The notes under the pieces were generated by a model. It was not told where the DNA came from. It searched no databases and saw only the letters and a list, made by a program, of their open reading frames with translations. From contig JAYKAV010002977.1 in NCBI GenBank assembly GCA_035582835.1, positions 62,001 through 126,000 of the forward strand: a stretch of DNA of 64,000 nt, given 5' to 3'. Positions 12,770-24,827 of this stretch are shown here, in pieces (within the stretch, counting starts at the first letter, position 1; each line of letters starts with the position of its first letter). The position numbers were made by a program, and so were the translations under genes. This stretch comes from Phoebastria nigripes (lineage: Eukaryota; Chordata; Aves; Procellariiformes; Diomedeidae).

Positions 12770-12985
12770 GCTCACTGGACAGGACACTGGCATGGGTCTC
12801 TGAAGTCCTGGGTTCTGCCTCTGTCTCCAGCCCAGGCACATTCAACAGCTATGGTTAAGTCCTTTCACCTCTCTGTTTATGGACTCTGCATATTTGGCAT
12901 TTATTTTCAAAGCTTTTTTAGATTAAGAGCATTCATTCCCATGTGCTTGTATAGAGCCNGATATAATGTAGCCCTGATTTCACTT
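12770..12985 (+). repeat. CORE-SINE/MIR-like element with sauropsid 3' tail
   Basis: The left part follows the MIR order of words: tgggttctgcctctg..., then ggttaagtcctttcacctctctg (MIR: gggcaagtcacttaacctctctgtgcc). The right part, tgcttgtatagagcc...atgtagccctgatttc, parallels the turtle/crocodilian repeat tail 'gtacagcgcctagcacaatggggtcctg'. Heavy divergence indicates great age. The assignment is from memory of the consensus. Confidence 0.6.
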
Positions 12986-14015
12986 GAGTTTACTGAAGTG
13001 TGAAGAAATAACTAGAGGGGTCCTACATTTCAGGGAGGCAGATAAAGGCTGAAATCAGTAGTAAAACTGTCAATTCTTATTACTGCCAATACACTTATTT
13101 CTTAGCTAGTTCTTTCTTTAAGACATAGTCAAAATTATCTCTTATTGTAGTGTATAGAAGAAACCTAGCAAATAACTCCAGCCTTTTAAAAGCAGAGAAA
13201 GTGTGTGGTATAAAAGAAAGAAGTGATGTATGTTGAGACAAATTCGTTTGCTTATTCTTGTAAGAGCGCAATGACACACTTCCAGGTTTAGAGATTATTT
13301 ACCTTCTGAAATATTTTTTAGAGAGTGTATTATGGTCATATTCACAATTGGCCTCAGAGAAGGACATGGACTTGGAGCTTGTTCAGAGTAATTTAATCAA
13401 TCTTATACAAAGAAGAAACAGCCAACCATTATGGCCCAAGTCAATACTAAAATGATTTCCCAAAACTCATTTCAAAGTCACTTCCAGGAAACAACTGGTA
13501 GCTTCAAAACTCTGAGGCTCAACTATAAATTTAATTTTCTTTAAGGTCTGTAATTGAGCTTTTTTTAACAAAAAATATGGTGTATTATGCCATTTCCTTT
13601 AAATAAAACTTTAAATAAAATATTGTGCATTGGGTGGCATGTAATTTTTTAACGTGAATCAATATATTTTGTAAGGTTGTTACCACCTCATAGTGACTAG
13701 AAATATAAACGCAACTCATTTTGGTACAAGAAAAATAAACACATGGCATAAATTTAATCTGCCTGCCTACCTACCAGATGGGGAAAAGAACAGGGCCAAG
13801 TCAGTGGTGGAGTAACTGTTTAATCACATCAGCTTGTTGTTGACTTACTTATAAATACAGACAAGTCCACTTGCACCTTTGGGAACTCACCATGTTTTCT
13901 CCCAGCTTCTGAAAGTGCTGGCAGTTAATACTTTATTCACAGATTAGACAGATACATGATGTGATTATGAGATAATGAGGAAATAACATTTTTATTACTA
14001 CTGGCTCATTTGCAT

Positions 14016-14125
14016 ACCTGTATCATAACTATACTTGAGAGCTAAACTGTTCCATTTCATGCACTGAGTCTACCTCTGACTGATTTGAAAAGTCTCAGGT
14101 TTTGATGAACTTTTATTATAAGTAC
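14016..14125 (+). repeat. Unclassified repeat, copy 1 (pair with 15893-16015)
   Basis: The core actgttccatttcat, then ctctgactgatttgaaaagt and ttttgatgaactttta recur in the same order and orientation at 15938-16010. Identity is roughly 70% by eye with small indels. I do not recognise the family; it could be a local duplication or two copies of an unnamed old interspersed repeat. Confidence 0.6.
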
Positions 14126-14795
14126 TATAAATATATCATAAGTAATTCATAGCAATTTCGTAGACAGCATCTCTTACTTCAACAAGATGTTTATTCAGGT
14201 ACAATCAATGGATGTTTTGACACTGCCTTCACAGGATAAGGATATGGTCAATGCCAAAATGTGTATCAGATTTTGGCTAATTTTTGGATACTTTAGTTTC
14301 TGTTTAACTCAATGAAATTATTCTGTGGGATAAAAGGATGCTCAGAGGAGCAAAGGGTCGTAAGTGTTTGTCTCAGAATATCTGATGTTGGTTATGGAGT
14401 GGGGAGTGGGTATAGCTCCTGTAGCACTGCTGACCTGTTGAAATATTGCCTGTAAAAAAGGCAAATTCTACCCTTCCAAAAAAGCAGCGTGATGCCCTGT
14501 CTAGTTGTTCGTGTCACTGGGTTGTCATTGATACGATCTACCTAAGCAATCCTCACATGTTCTACAAATCAAATAAATTAGACTCGGGGAATATTAGGGA
14601 ACAAGGAGAGAGATGTGTTGGAGGGAACAGGTGGGATCATAAAACAAAAAAACCCGCATATTTTGTCCAGGACTGCAGGAATGTCAGTATCTGCCTACCA
14701 TTAGATGTGTCCAGGAACATTCTGCGTATTTTAAAATTCCTTATTCTACTTGTGAATTTTCTCTGCCACTTCTCCCCCTTTTTTATTTTCTCTCC

Positions 14796-14813
14796 TTTTT
14801 TTTTTTTTTTTTT
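14796..14813 (+). repeat. Poly(T) tract, 18 bp
   Basis: Uninterrupted T18 within a pyrimidine-rich segment, seen directly. It could be the reverse-strand tail of a retroposed element, but no body was recognised. Confidence 0.85.
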
Positions 14814-15015
14814 GGTGGGGGACGCAAGGAGAGAAAAGTGAGAGGGAAGATATAAAGAAGGAAAAAAGGAGATAGAGCTTCAATGATCCATTAAAGATAT
14901 TACCAATACAATAGGAAGATTACCATAAACTCTACACATACCTTTAACTCCAGAAAAAAAAAAAAGAATCTTTTGTCTGAGAGTTTTCTTAATGTTTCTG
15001 GGGTACATTTAGATT

Positions 15016-15031
15016 AAAAAAAAAAAAAAAA
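15016..15031 (+). repeat. Poly(A) tract, 16 bp
   Basis: Uninterrupted A16, preceded at about 14953 by another A-run. No retroposon body was recognised upstream. Confidence 0.8.
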
Positions 15032-15220
15032 TCCTATGGAAATATCAATGTAAATATGATACCAAAAATAAGCTGTAAATTTCAAAGAAAAAATTACCTT
15101 TAGAACTACTTACCCAAATACCTGGTAGATTTTCTATCACATCGTCTTTTAATAAGCCATTGGGTGGCTTTTTGAAAAAAACACCGTAATTCAAGCAGAA
15201 ATTAGAGGGCTGATGCAGCA

Positions 15221-15319
15221 ACCACTGGGTGAGGTTCTGTGGTCTTTACTATGCAGACAGTAGAACTAGATTATCATAATGGTTGCTTCTGGTCTAAAGT
15301 CTATAAGCCTATGAATCAC
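15221..15319 (+). repeat. CR1 LINE 3' end, well recognisable
   Basis: Reads actgggtgaggttctgtgg, then ttactatgcagacagtagaactaga, ttatcataatggttgcttctggtctaaagtctata and cctatgaatca (run together here, gaps omitted). It follows word for word the turtle/crocodilian CR1 end: gggtgaaattctgtggcc, tgttatgcaggaggtcagactaga, tgatcataatggtcccttct, ggccttaaagtctatgaa. This is the clearest repeat in the window and the best taxonomic hint. It lies on the + strand and is 5'-truncated. Confidence 0.75.
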
Positions 15320-17850
15320 GGTAATGATACTGCCGCCAATTCAATTAGCAGCATATATTCCAGGAGAAAGAATTAATTATCATACATTCACCTTCTGCCT
15401 TGACACCTGTGGAACTTTCTGTTGGGTCATTTATCTGTGCTGGATTCTTTGAGTATTTCACCCAAATCGTTTCAGCTCTGGCCTCTGGATTCAGAAACCT
15501 ATAGAAACAAAGCCTTTGGCGCTCTTAAATTTCTTAGCTTGGTTAATTTTGCTGCCAATAGACACAGGGTGTCTAAGGATTTGACATGGACTTTTCCTTC
15601 CCACCGCTATGGATATGTAGGACAGGAGGTTACTAGGATCTATACAGATCGTAACAATTTCTCATGAGATCACAGAGAAGACTGAAAACCTAATATGATA
15701 AAATACATATGTGTATGTTTCTGTGTGTATATATCAATGTCTGTAATATATGTAAATTTGAGAGGACAAGAGATTACACACAAAAATGAAAATGTTTGTG
15801 TTTGCCTACAGATAGGATTAGGGGAGGCTATTATTCTAACATTTAGGAATCTAGCACAATTTAAACACTTGCCTACTTCTTTCAGTAGTTTCTGATATGC
15901 ATTCAAATAACTATGGAGTAGAAAGTAATGGCAGTTTAACTGTTCCATTTCATAAGCTCAGTATACTTCTGATTGATTTNAAAAGTGTCCTGTACAAGTT
16001 TTGATGACCTTTACAAGGTATATCAGACAATATCGGATCATCAAGTGCAGTGGNTCTACGAGTGAGTATTACCAAATCTGTGTCTCAAGTCAGCAGCTCC
16101 ACAGAGCTCTTGCCTGGACCTCTGAGAGACCTCTCGGTTTCCTACTCCAACCTCCAAAAAGATTCTCAAGTACTCCAAAGCCAGTGCTCTTGATGAAGTC
16201 AAGAAAAGACAGATTATTATGACTTTTCCCATTTATGGTGCAAACACAATTTTTTTTAAAGAACTGCTCTTTCAAAGAAGCACTTTTTTTGTTCTTTATG
16301 GATTTTGCACAAAGCTCCCTATGGTGAACTCAAGCAAAGTTAGGAGCAAGGAGGACATGCAAGGGTTCTGGCCCCTCTCAGATTCAATAAATGCATCTAT
16401 AACAGATGGCTAATTACAAAGATAACTATCAACCAATCTTAGTAACACTTAGCTCTTCCAAAAATGTTGTGAAGAGGTATTCTGGCACACTGTGTTCCAG
16501 CACTACAACTGAAGGGAGCCAAACATACTCTGCCCTAGGCTGGTGCAGAGATTGAAAAACCAGAATATCTGTTGTTCTGATGGCTTATTTTAATTCTCTC
16601 TAACTGTGACCCTTTATGAACCACGGAGCTTTATTCAAGANCAGCAAGGGCTGAATAATTGGATTTGCTTGGCAGGTAACATTTCTTACTCTGCCAATTA
16701 ATCCAGCAGAAAAAAAAGCCACTGATTTCCTGTGAGAAGAAACAACTAGGAGATCAAAGGCTGGATTCGCCCTCCCAGCACTACTGCCAGTGACTACATG
16801 TGATGTATACTTGGGCATACTGCTCATGCACCATACAGTTGAAGTGGGCACATCATCAGGATGTCGATTAATCTGGATGATCAACAGGAGCTACTGAGGT
16901 GCTGGACATTCATAAATATAGAACAGATGCCCAACATCATCAAATTTAGCCTGACAAAATTTCTGGCTGAGGAAAGTGAACTTGTCTGGTAAAGGCATAT
17001 CATAATCTTAAAAGTGCGTGGTCTGATGGACAGGCCAAGATGGACATTGCACTGCAATGCTTTTTCCCCTGCTCTCTGGCCAAGTAGTCTTAAACTCTTT
17101 TCTGCACAGTGCCTTGTTTTCCACAAGATTGTCTCCCCTTTCCTCCCTCTTCTCCTGCTCGTACAATGTCTAAGAGTTAGGTACTATTTAGAGTGAAACA
17201 TGGATTAACACCCTCTTAGGCAGGTAAGAATATTGACCGTGGACTGCAAACTCCCTGGAGGAGCAGATCAGCCTTTAGATGACTGCAGAGAAGGTGCAAT
17301 GCCACACACCGCGGTGTTGTCAGCGGAGGGCTGGCTGGGGCCNTGTGGCTGTATCACATTGCCGGGATCATTCACGTCTCCCTGGCTGGTTCTCTTCTGG
17401 GTGGCTCATAGTTCTTTTAGCCTCCCAAGTAAATCCACACTTCAGTTGGTGACCCCTGCATCATGAAGGCTTGGGTTTTTTTTGAGGGAGCCAAGGCTCT
17501 TTGAAAGTAAAGGCACAGATGTTTATTCTCCGTGTTCCTGAGCTTTCAAACCAGGGTCAGACATAGGTGTCACCTTTCAGCCCCGCATAGCACACCTGAT
17601 AAATAGGATTCCTGCTCTCTAGCACCAAAAGGCTGTTCATTTAGCACGCTGGCTGCCCCAGATAGCAAATCTGAGCCATCCAATTTGTCTGCCTCGCTGC
17701 GCAGGGAGGCCTGTGCCCTAATACAGTTTTGTATTCNTTCCCGGCAGCTGGGCTTGAAAAGGTGGGAGCTACCGTGAATAAACTAGTCACCGGCTCTGAC
17801 TGAGCCAGATAGGCAAGAAGAGGAGCTGTGCTTTGGATTCTTCGTTGTTG
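15320..17850. other. Non-coding DNA, becoming GC-richer rightwards
   Basis: No exon was recognised. Composition shifts to higher GC from about 17.0 kb. The open frame 17233-17466 (+) lies in this GC-richer part but has no splice context and an ambiguous base. The second copy of the unclassified repeat lies near 15.9-16.0 kb. Confidence 0.5.
15893..16015 (+). repeat. Unclassified repeat, copy 2 (pair with 14016-14125)
   Basis: Shares the ordered words actgttccatttcat, tctgattgattt-aaaagt and gttttgatgaccttta with the copy about 1.9 kb upstream, in the same orientation. An ambiguous base at 15980 falls in the shared part. Divergence is high, so this is not a recent duplication. Confidence 0.6.
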
Positions 17851-17851
17851 A

Positions 17852-17920
17852 TCTTCAGCTAATGTAAATCAACTTGATTCTGCTGGCATCAGTGGAAATG
17901 AGCTGATCCATGCCATTTAT
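17852..17920 (+). repeat. Degraded amniote repeat of the 'gtgtaaatcagc' family
   Basis: tcttcagctaatgtaaatca...agtggaaatgagctgatcc resembles the sauropsid repeat 'cagctggtgtaaatcagc...ttgaagtcaatggagctgat'. It is immediately followed by FOX- and CDX-like words (ttgtttactta, tttatagtttatt near 17920-17940), so an old repeat here may form part of a regulatory segment. By-eye match only. Confidence 0.4.
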
Positions 17921-18060
17921 AGTTTATTCTTGTTTACTTACTGCATCTTAATGACTGCCAGGCACAAAAACACCTGACCGAGGACATTGGATACAAAGGC
18001 TTTATGCCCTTAATGTTTTGTTCGGTTAAAGACTAACAAAGAAGACGACTTTAACGTCTG
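17860..18060. promoter_or_regulatory. Enhancer-like non-coding segment (candidate)
   Basis: Contains a tight run of transcription-factor-like words: ccatttatagtttattc (CDX/HOX type) and ttgtttactta (a FOX core TGTTTAC). It sits in a GC-richer neighbourhood with almost no simple sequence. I infer possible conservation from texture alone. Confidence 0.25.
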
Positions 18061-18085
18061 ATGAGAAAGCTAGGCCCCTGAACAC

Positions 18086-18172
18086 TTAGCTCTAATAAGG
18101 TGCTTTTCAGTTTCCAAGTGCTCTACAAACATTAATTAATTATTCCTTTCAACAACACTTGGTTATTTTCTG
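18086..18172 (+). repeat. MIR/L3-like repeat fragment
   Basis: agtgctctacaaacattaattaatta...aacaacactt parallels the common amniote repeat segment 'aaagcgctttacaaacattaattaatcctcacaacacc'. The preceding aataaggtgcttttcag matches the 'tagcacctttcat' portion more loosely. Confidence 0.6.
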
Positions 18173-18174
18173 TT

Positions 18175-21100
18175 ACTAGAGTGCGTGCTTACCAAGTTAG
18201 CTCCATTCGTGCACGGCACGTTGTTGGCAGCAGGCAGGAGCATAAATTGATCTATAACCACACACTGTAATTTGCAGCAGATTTGCTTCACCAAACACCA
18301 TCAGTACAGCTACAGAGGCAGCTCGGAGGAGTGACCAGTCCTCCCTGCGTCCTATGGTGGTGATAACTTTACCTTCCCTGCTACACTGAGCAGAAACATA
18401 AAACCTGTTTGCTGCACAATTCAGCTAATTCCACGGAAACATATGTCAAACAGGAGCTTCCAGCTTGACGCAGCTGCAAAAAGTAGTAACAAATTTTGTT
18501 ATGTGTCACATCAAAATATCCATTATAGTACAGAAGTGACACAGAGAATAGGCAGATTTCTAACAAGACACATGAACGAGATTGTCACCATGAGATAGCA
18601 GAATTTCCTGCATGCAACAGTTATTAAATATAGAAAATACTCCTGTCCTGTATCAGGAAGTCGCCAATAACTCTCACTAAAAAAGAAAAAAAAATAAAAA
18701 GGAGAATAAGGTATTACCTATCCTAAAATAGCCAAGAGTCCAGCGGAGAGGAAGATGACCAGAAGGCAGGAGCTGGAGGCTCACATCCCTGCTCTTTTCA
18801 AGTCACACCAAAGACTTGAACCAGTGCTTGGCTTTCTAGAAGAGTAGCCCTGGCCACTGGGTTCCTGTTTATTTTCATATCCCTGTCTCTCTCTCCCCTT
18901 ACATCGCATGCTAAAGGAGAGGAATGCTTTCTGGCAAAAGTTTTGTCCGAACCAATGTGTTTCCACTGGAAATGAGTGTTTCAGTGAACTGTGGCAGACC
19001 ATAGTGCCTTTTGCCATAGGCAAGATAATACCTCTGCAATTGAAAACAGGGTCTTGGGAAGTGTTAAGCTATCACTTTTTAATTAGAGCTGCTCAAAATT
19101 TTTCCAGGGAACAGANTTCTGGCATAAAATGCTGGAAAGTATCAAGCTGACCATAACCGTCAGCAGAAACCAGTAACGACCGTCTGCTGCGTCTCCCGCC
19201 CACCTCCCGCGCAGGCAATGCCACTCGGGAGGCCCAGGCCCCGGTTAACAAGGGGCTGGTGCACAGCAGGCGTGAAGCCANATATTGCACCGACCTAAAT
19301 CTAGTTTTATTGAGAGTTCAGAGCAGCTTGCTCTACACTGCCTGCTGCCAGCACCAAGGTGGCTCTCTGTCTGTCCTTTCACTTTCTTCAAGCTCTCTTT
19401 GCTCCGGTCAGCTTTAGACAGTGTAATCTAACTGACATTAATGACGTGGCTTAGTGTCACGTACACAACATGAATTAAAATTGCAGAATCAGGAACTAAA
19501 TCTTTCAGTATCANTAACCTCCATCACAGGAGTGATAAGGAACACCAAACTTTAATGCCCCAAGACATGCAGTATAATTAATTAGCCATCTTTCACTTTG
19601 TTCGTATTTAAAATGCTTTGTCTGCAGGTACAGCTGCGCTGGCACACACTGCAAATGTGGCATGGAAAGCAGCTATATAGACAAATACATCTTATTATAG
19701 ATCTCTAAACAGAAAGAAAATGTATTGGCACATAGATGCTNTTGTCTGTATAACTGTATCTATACCTGGGCTTTTGTCAACACAGCTATTTTCTCACAGT
19801 CCTACTCTGTAAAGCTTTCTACTGTATGAAAGGCCTGAGATTGGTTACTGGGCATTATCTTCTACATGGGTGTTTACAGTTCACAGCATCTCTCCTGAAA
19901 GAATCTCACTATAAGTAATACACAAGTATTTACTGGAATCAGGCAGACAAAATTCAGTCTATTTTCAGTCTGAATAGTTTAAACCGTGCTCTGGGATCCT
20001 TTGATGGTTTGTTTGGGAAGAAAACAAACCCCTCTCCTGCTGATGAGTTCTAAGTTGCCTCAATCTATGCTTGGTACAAAGAAACGGTGAGGTAATCATA
20101 CATACTTCTGCCGTCTGCTCTGCGAATACACCGAGCTTTCATTTGAGAAAATGGCACATTGCACAGTGATGCAAACAAAAGATTTGAGATTACATTCATT
20201 CATTCCAAACTGAACACAACAGTAATTTCTCTTCTGAAGTGTTGAGAAGCAAGAAAGCCTTTATATTTAATGAAATACGAACATCTCTAGCTAAAGAAAT
20301 AAAGTGCAATTTTAATCTGAGCAGAATTTTCAGCTTCTGAGATATGGTTTATTCCTACTTCAGACTTAGGGAAGTTGTATGCAACTACCATTTTTCTGCA
20401 TGTTAACATTTAGTTCATAAAACAATTAATTAAACCATGTGTCATATTCTAAAGGATACCTTTTCATTGCTTATATACACATACATATCAATATATTTTT
20501 ACATTGATACACCGTAAAATATTTATATGCTAAAAGCACAATAATTACTGTAATACCACACGTGACTTCAGGATAAATGTACTAGTATCCTAGACCTATG
20601 CTAAGTAGTTATTTGCAGCAAATACATTGAGAGTTACACAAAGGATACCAACCAGTAATGTGCTGAAGCCATTACAATATCCTTCCTACAAAGGAAGGGA
20701 CATACCAGGGTAGTGATTCATCTCTTCCAATAATCAATCTCCATTGCTAGCCAGGACCAGATCTTCTAGAGGAAGATGCAAAATCCGCATGAAAAATGTG
20801 GAATTAAATGGCTATAGTTAAAATGCCTTTCCAATATTCATCAGGAAAATGTTTGGCTCATGCTATGAAACATGAGGGAGTTTTATCTCTTTCTGAAATC
20901 GGGATTAACAGCCCATGGCCCCCAAACTCATTCTAAATAATTCACCTGTGGATGTTCTCTTTATTCACAATATCCCCAAGTTTTAGACTTTTGCTATGCT
21001 TTTGGTCCCTGTTACATTCCTGGCAACAAAAAAACCCAAACTAATTTAACATANACAAAAATTACTTTTTTCCATCTTTTGAATTCACTGAATATTACCT

Positions 21101-22580
21101 ACCACCACTTGAGAAATGCAGCACATTAATACAGTCTTCATAGTAATAACTTGTACAAAAGCATCCAAATCTAATAGTAATTTTCAACAATGTAAACCTG
21201 TGATTTACTCATGCCATGGAAAAGGTTTTGGCTTTTTTTTATTACCGTAGGAACCAAGAGAGAACTAGCACTTGCCTCTTATGAATTTGTAGGAGAACAG
21301 AGCAGGAAAGAGGAAAATATGAAACATGTTCCCTCTTGCACTTCTCCGAATGAGGGTGTTGGATGTGTCTGCAACATAACTAGTTGCAGCCGCTTGGCAC
21401 CAAGCCCTGACAAGCTCCCTCTCTAATAAAGTGTGTTTCTCTCAATACCAAAATCTAATTGTCGGAACTTGCTTGATACATTCAAAATGTAAAACATGTT
21501 AAACATNCTAGACACTGAATATGTGAAAAGGATCGTTATTCACAGACTCCTAATCAAAGCTTCATTTTGTGTCATTATTTGTTTGGTTTTACATGTTTCC
21601 TCCTTGCTTGAATGAAAATGTCTGGTGTTGGAAAATGTCACATCTAGCTCAGAGAAGCTAGGCAAGGAGATGTGCCGCGTTCAGAAATGCCCAGGCATAA
21701 TGGGTTGTTTGTTTTTTTCTTTTGGAAAAGTCTGCACTGTTTGCTAGGTTGTAAATTATTGATTTATTTGGCGATTTACTTTGCAGCAAATTGAAGCGAT
21801 ATGCAAGCTAAATACAGCTTCACTTAAGCTAATTATGATGATGGGGGCTATAAAGATTCAGAAATAGATAACTGTATTTGTTTGACATGTACACTACAAG
21901 CCAAAAATATACCCCTCTTCCACAACACATACTCGCTATATAAAGCAAATGTAACTTAAAACACATTTATTTCATTAAGAGTTGCAAGTTCTCTGCCTGT
22001 GAGAGCTTTAAGGTGCTATGAAGCAATGACATGGAAATATTTTAGGTTCTCCTGGCTTGCCTGTAAGGACACATCACCCCCATGTTGATGCTGAGGCCAC
22101 AGAGGGTCTAAGCCAGTAAGTGGGGCTAGGGACACCATGACCTCCCCGCGTTTTTTTCACTGAAAGTCAAGATACAATTGGTAGTGTTTGCCATGTGAAA
22201 CATTGACCGAATTATCTTTCTTTTTCTGTACTTGTTGGGGCCACAGATGTTCCTAGCAAAAATAGATTTTGAAGGTACAAGCATCTGTGTGGAATAACTG
22301 GAAGCCTGGCACCGAGCTGGTAATGGCACGGAGCATGGACTGCAGCGCACAGAGATCTCACCTCTGCCTCACTGGAGGCAGAGTTCATTCCTGGAGTTTC
22401 AGGGTTGCTCTCATGGCTTTCCCAGAGAGAAAGGAGTTTGACTTTCAGTATGGATTTTCTAGAAATGAAAATATGCCACTGCAGATTTCTCTCTCAGGAT
22501 CAAACATTGAGTGATTGCATCTGGAGTGGGATGCAGATGATCTGAACAGAAGCCCAAGTTCTGTCACAGATGCACAACAG
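18175..22580. other. Non-coding DNA, no gene seen
   Basis: The 18.2-19.4 kb part is moderately GC-rich, then AT-rich DNA follows. No repeats were recognised with confidence. Open frames of 60-81 codons overlap in opposite frames and have no splice signals. The most structured part is the enhancer-like segment at 21740-21860. Confidence 0.5.
21740..21860. promoter_or_regulatory. Enhancer-like non-coding segment (candidate)
   Basis: A dense cluster of homeodomain and POU-like words: gtaaattattgattta, gcgatttactttgcagc, gatatgcaagctaaat, cttaagctaattatgatgatg. There is no simple-sequence expansion and no recognisable repeat. This texture is typical of developmental conserved non-coding elements, but conservation was not tested. 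Confidence 0.3.
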
Positions 22581-22585
22581 ATTTT

Positions 22586-22788
22586 GGCATGTTGGCTACT
22601 GATGTAGATATATTCCGGCTAACTTTTAAGCTAACTAGGCAGGATACCTATAGCAGCATAAATCTGAAAGTACTGGGGTGGGATTCCCAATCCACAGCTT
22701 TCTGTACTTTGTCTGTACTTTTAAATCTATGCTGCTGTAGGTATCCTACCTGGTTAGCTTCAGAGTTAGCATCAGTAGCCAACATGCC
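22586..22788. mobile_element. Long imperfect inverted repeat, MITE-like
   Basis: The left arm (22586-22673), starting ggcatgttggctactgatg and ending aatctgaaagtac, is the reverse complement of the right arm (22715-22788), starting gtacttttaaatct and ending catcagtagccaacatgcc. The outer 19 bases match perfectly; the left arm carries about 14 extra bases inside. A 41-bp spacer contains tgggattcccaatcca, itself nearly palindromic. The arms contain gctaact/ggttagc words seen in turtle and crocodilian MITEs. It is non-coding and non-autonomous. No clear target-site duplication is visible at the ends. The transcript would fold into a long hairpin. Confidence 0.7.
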
Positions 22789-24404
22789 AACGTCTGTGCT
22801 GCAGAACAGAATCTATTCTGAAGCGCACCTCTACATCAGGGCATGAGGAAGGACTGGGATTCCTGTTAGCGAGAGCCAGCACCACAGGATACACATTATG
22901 TTCCCACACTCTGGACCGGCCTGACGGATGAGCTCTGGGAACCAGAGAGTCCAGAGCCTGCAAACATAAGCACCCGTTGCTCTCAAGGCTTTCGGACTCT
23001 CTCCTGTGACACCGAGCACCTGCAAGCCCTGACTCTCATCTGAAAAGAGATTCTTTCCATCCCAAGCCCTTGCCTAATGAAATCAGTATTCTGGTCAGCT
23101 CCACCACTAGAAAAAGCAGCTGCAGTATGCAGGGGAACATATTTCGTTTTCTCAGCTCCATGTGCTAGTGTTTCGCAAATGAAATTTTCTCTGACTTTCA
23201 GGCTATATGAAATCTTGAAATTAAAATGAAATGTAATTGTCAATGAATGGAAAACACTGCTTTTTGGCCAGCTCTATTTGTACATATAAAATATCCTAGA
23301 CTTCTCAAAGTGTCTTTCCTGCCATCTCAAATTCTTTTTCTTTATTTTTTTTTTTTTATTGAGATCTCCAAAACCAGCTGCTTAGGGGTTTTCTGTGCCC
23401 AAATTCCCACTCATTATTTCATTTGACACTCAGATCCCTTGAGCAGCCCTGAAAAATTACTAAGCCTTAATATCTGTGCAAGACTTCCAAACAATAGCTA
23501 CAATGAAGAAACTGGTCCTGGCACTAAAAACCAATGAATATGTAAGACAAATTGTATGTGGAGAGAGTAAACACATTAAAACAGACTACCAGTAGCATCT
23601 TTCAAAAGATATACAATGTAAGCCACATAGTCTTCAATAGCTCAAGGGGCTTATAGTCAATAAATTTAACAGGCTGCAACCAAAAAAGTCAAAGCTAAAG
23701 TACAGTATGTAAATGGAAGCTAGAGTGCACTCTTCTTTTCAACCTTAGGACAGAGTTAATAGAGGGGAAATGACAAAATACATAAAAAGGAATACACAGG
23801 ATTTGACAGAGTATGTTTTTTCTTTTAACTTCAAGGCAAACTACCAGACTATTTTGGCTTATAGATAAATCAAACAAAGAACTTTTATCAGTTTGCATAA
23901 AAGTCTCATTTTCAGCATTGGAAAGATTAAGCTTCAGAGCCTTATTCTGTATGTGCATGTGGGGGATTACAAGGGAAGTAGTGTAAATAATGACCTTGTC
24001 AAAGAGAGATTAGCTTCAATGATTAGATGGTAAAATAGTTGTGTTTTCAGCACTTATGGATTAAAATATCCATTGACAGTTTCTGTAAACTAGTAAAACT
24101 CGTGGATATTTGTGGTAATAGGGTAATGACAGTAGCAGTATCTGACAGCCCCATTGCTGCCTCTTGACATTATTCACGGTATTCTGATGTTCAGTCTGGG
24201 GAGCCGGATCCTCAGCCTTGACAGATTTGTTTGCAGTGGCTCAGTGTTTATCTGACAAAAAATGTTTCCTTTAGGAATTCCCTTTATTTTACAGTTATGT
24301 GGTCACGCTAAATGCAAATGTATTGGACCCATCTTGTCCTTTTGATTTTTCAAGACCTACCCCTCACTTCTCCCAGTTGACTAAGAGCACATACGGGTTG
24401 ATTT

Positions 24405-24475
24405 TTCACTGACTTACACCTCATATTGACATCTACACTTGTTTAAGCTGTCAGTAAAATTGAAGTAGCTGGACT
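24405..24475 (+). repeat. Degraded amniote repeat of the 'gacttacaccagtgtaa' family
   Basis: cactgacttacacctcat...cagtaaaattgaagtagct resembles the sauropsid repeat that alternates gacttacaccag and ttgaagtcaatggagt words. Weak, by eye. Confidence 0.3.
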
Positions 24476-24827
24476 GTGTCTACTGAGATTCTCTTTCCTC
24501 AAAATTTTCTCTTCTTTTGCTGTTTCTAAAAAACTCTCGTGAGAAAGATGGGAACTGTACATGTGGGGTAATCAAGACCCTGGTGTTGGCTGTGACAGGC
24601 CTAGTCTCTGCTTTGACTAAATGGTGACTCCTTGGATTGAAAAATCCTGCTCTGAGAAAGGCAGAGCAGAAAATGGTGTGGAGGCTTTTGCAGCCCAAGT
24701 TGGTATCTTAATACAGAATGTAACAGGCAGAAACCCCCTCTCTCAGTGAGTGGCTCAGTGTTTCTGAACACACTCTAGCTAGCTTACCCTTCCCAAGGAA
24801 GANGAAAATAAATTCACCGGAAATTGT

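Larger units (their letters stand above)
12995..15215. other. AT-rich non-coding DNA, no gene seen
   Basis: It holds a perfect octamer ATTTGCAT near 14010, one member of a repeat pair at 14016-14125, a T18 tract (14796-14813) and an A16 tract (15016-15031). The 131-codon open frame at 14446-14841 ends inside the T18 tract and has no recognisable domain. Confidence 0.55.

Noticed and set aside
14446..14841. 131-codon plus-strand frame
   Set aside because: It ends in a run of Phe encoded by the T18 tract, has no splice context, and no domain is visible.
17233..17466. 77-codon plus-strand frame in the GC-rich block
   Set aside because: No acceptor or donor pair matches the frame, it contains an ambiguous base, and it has no recognisable motif.
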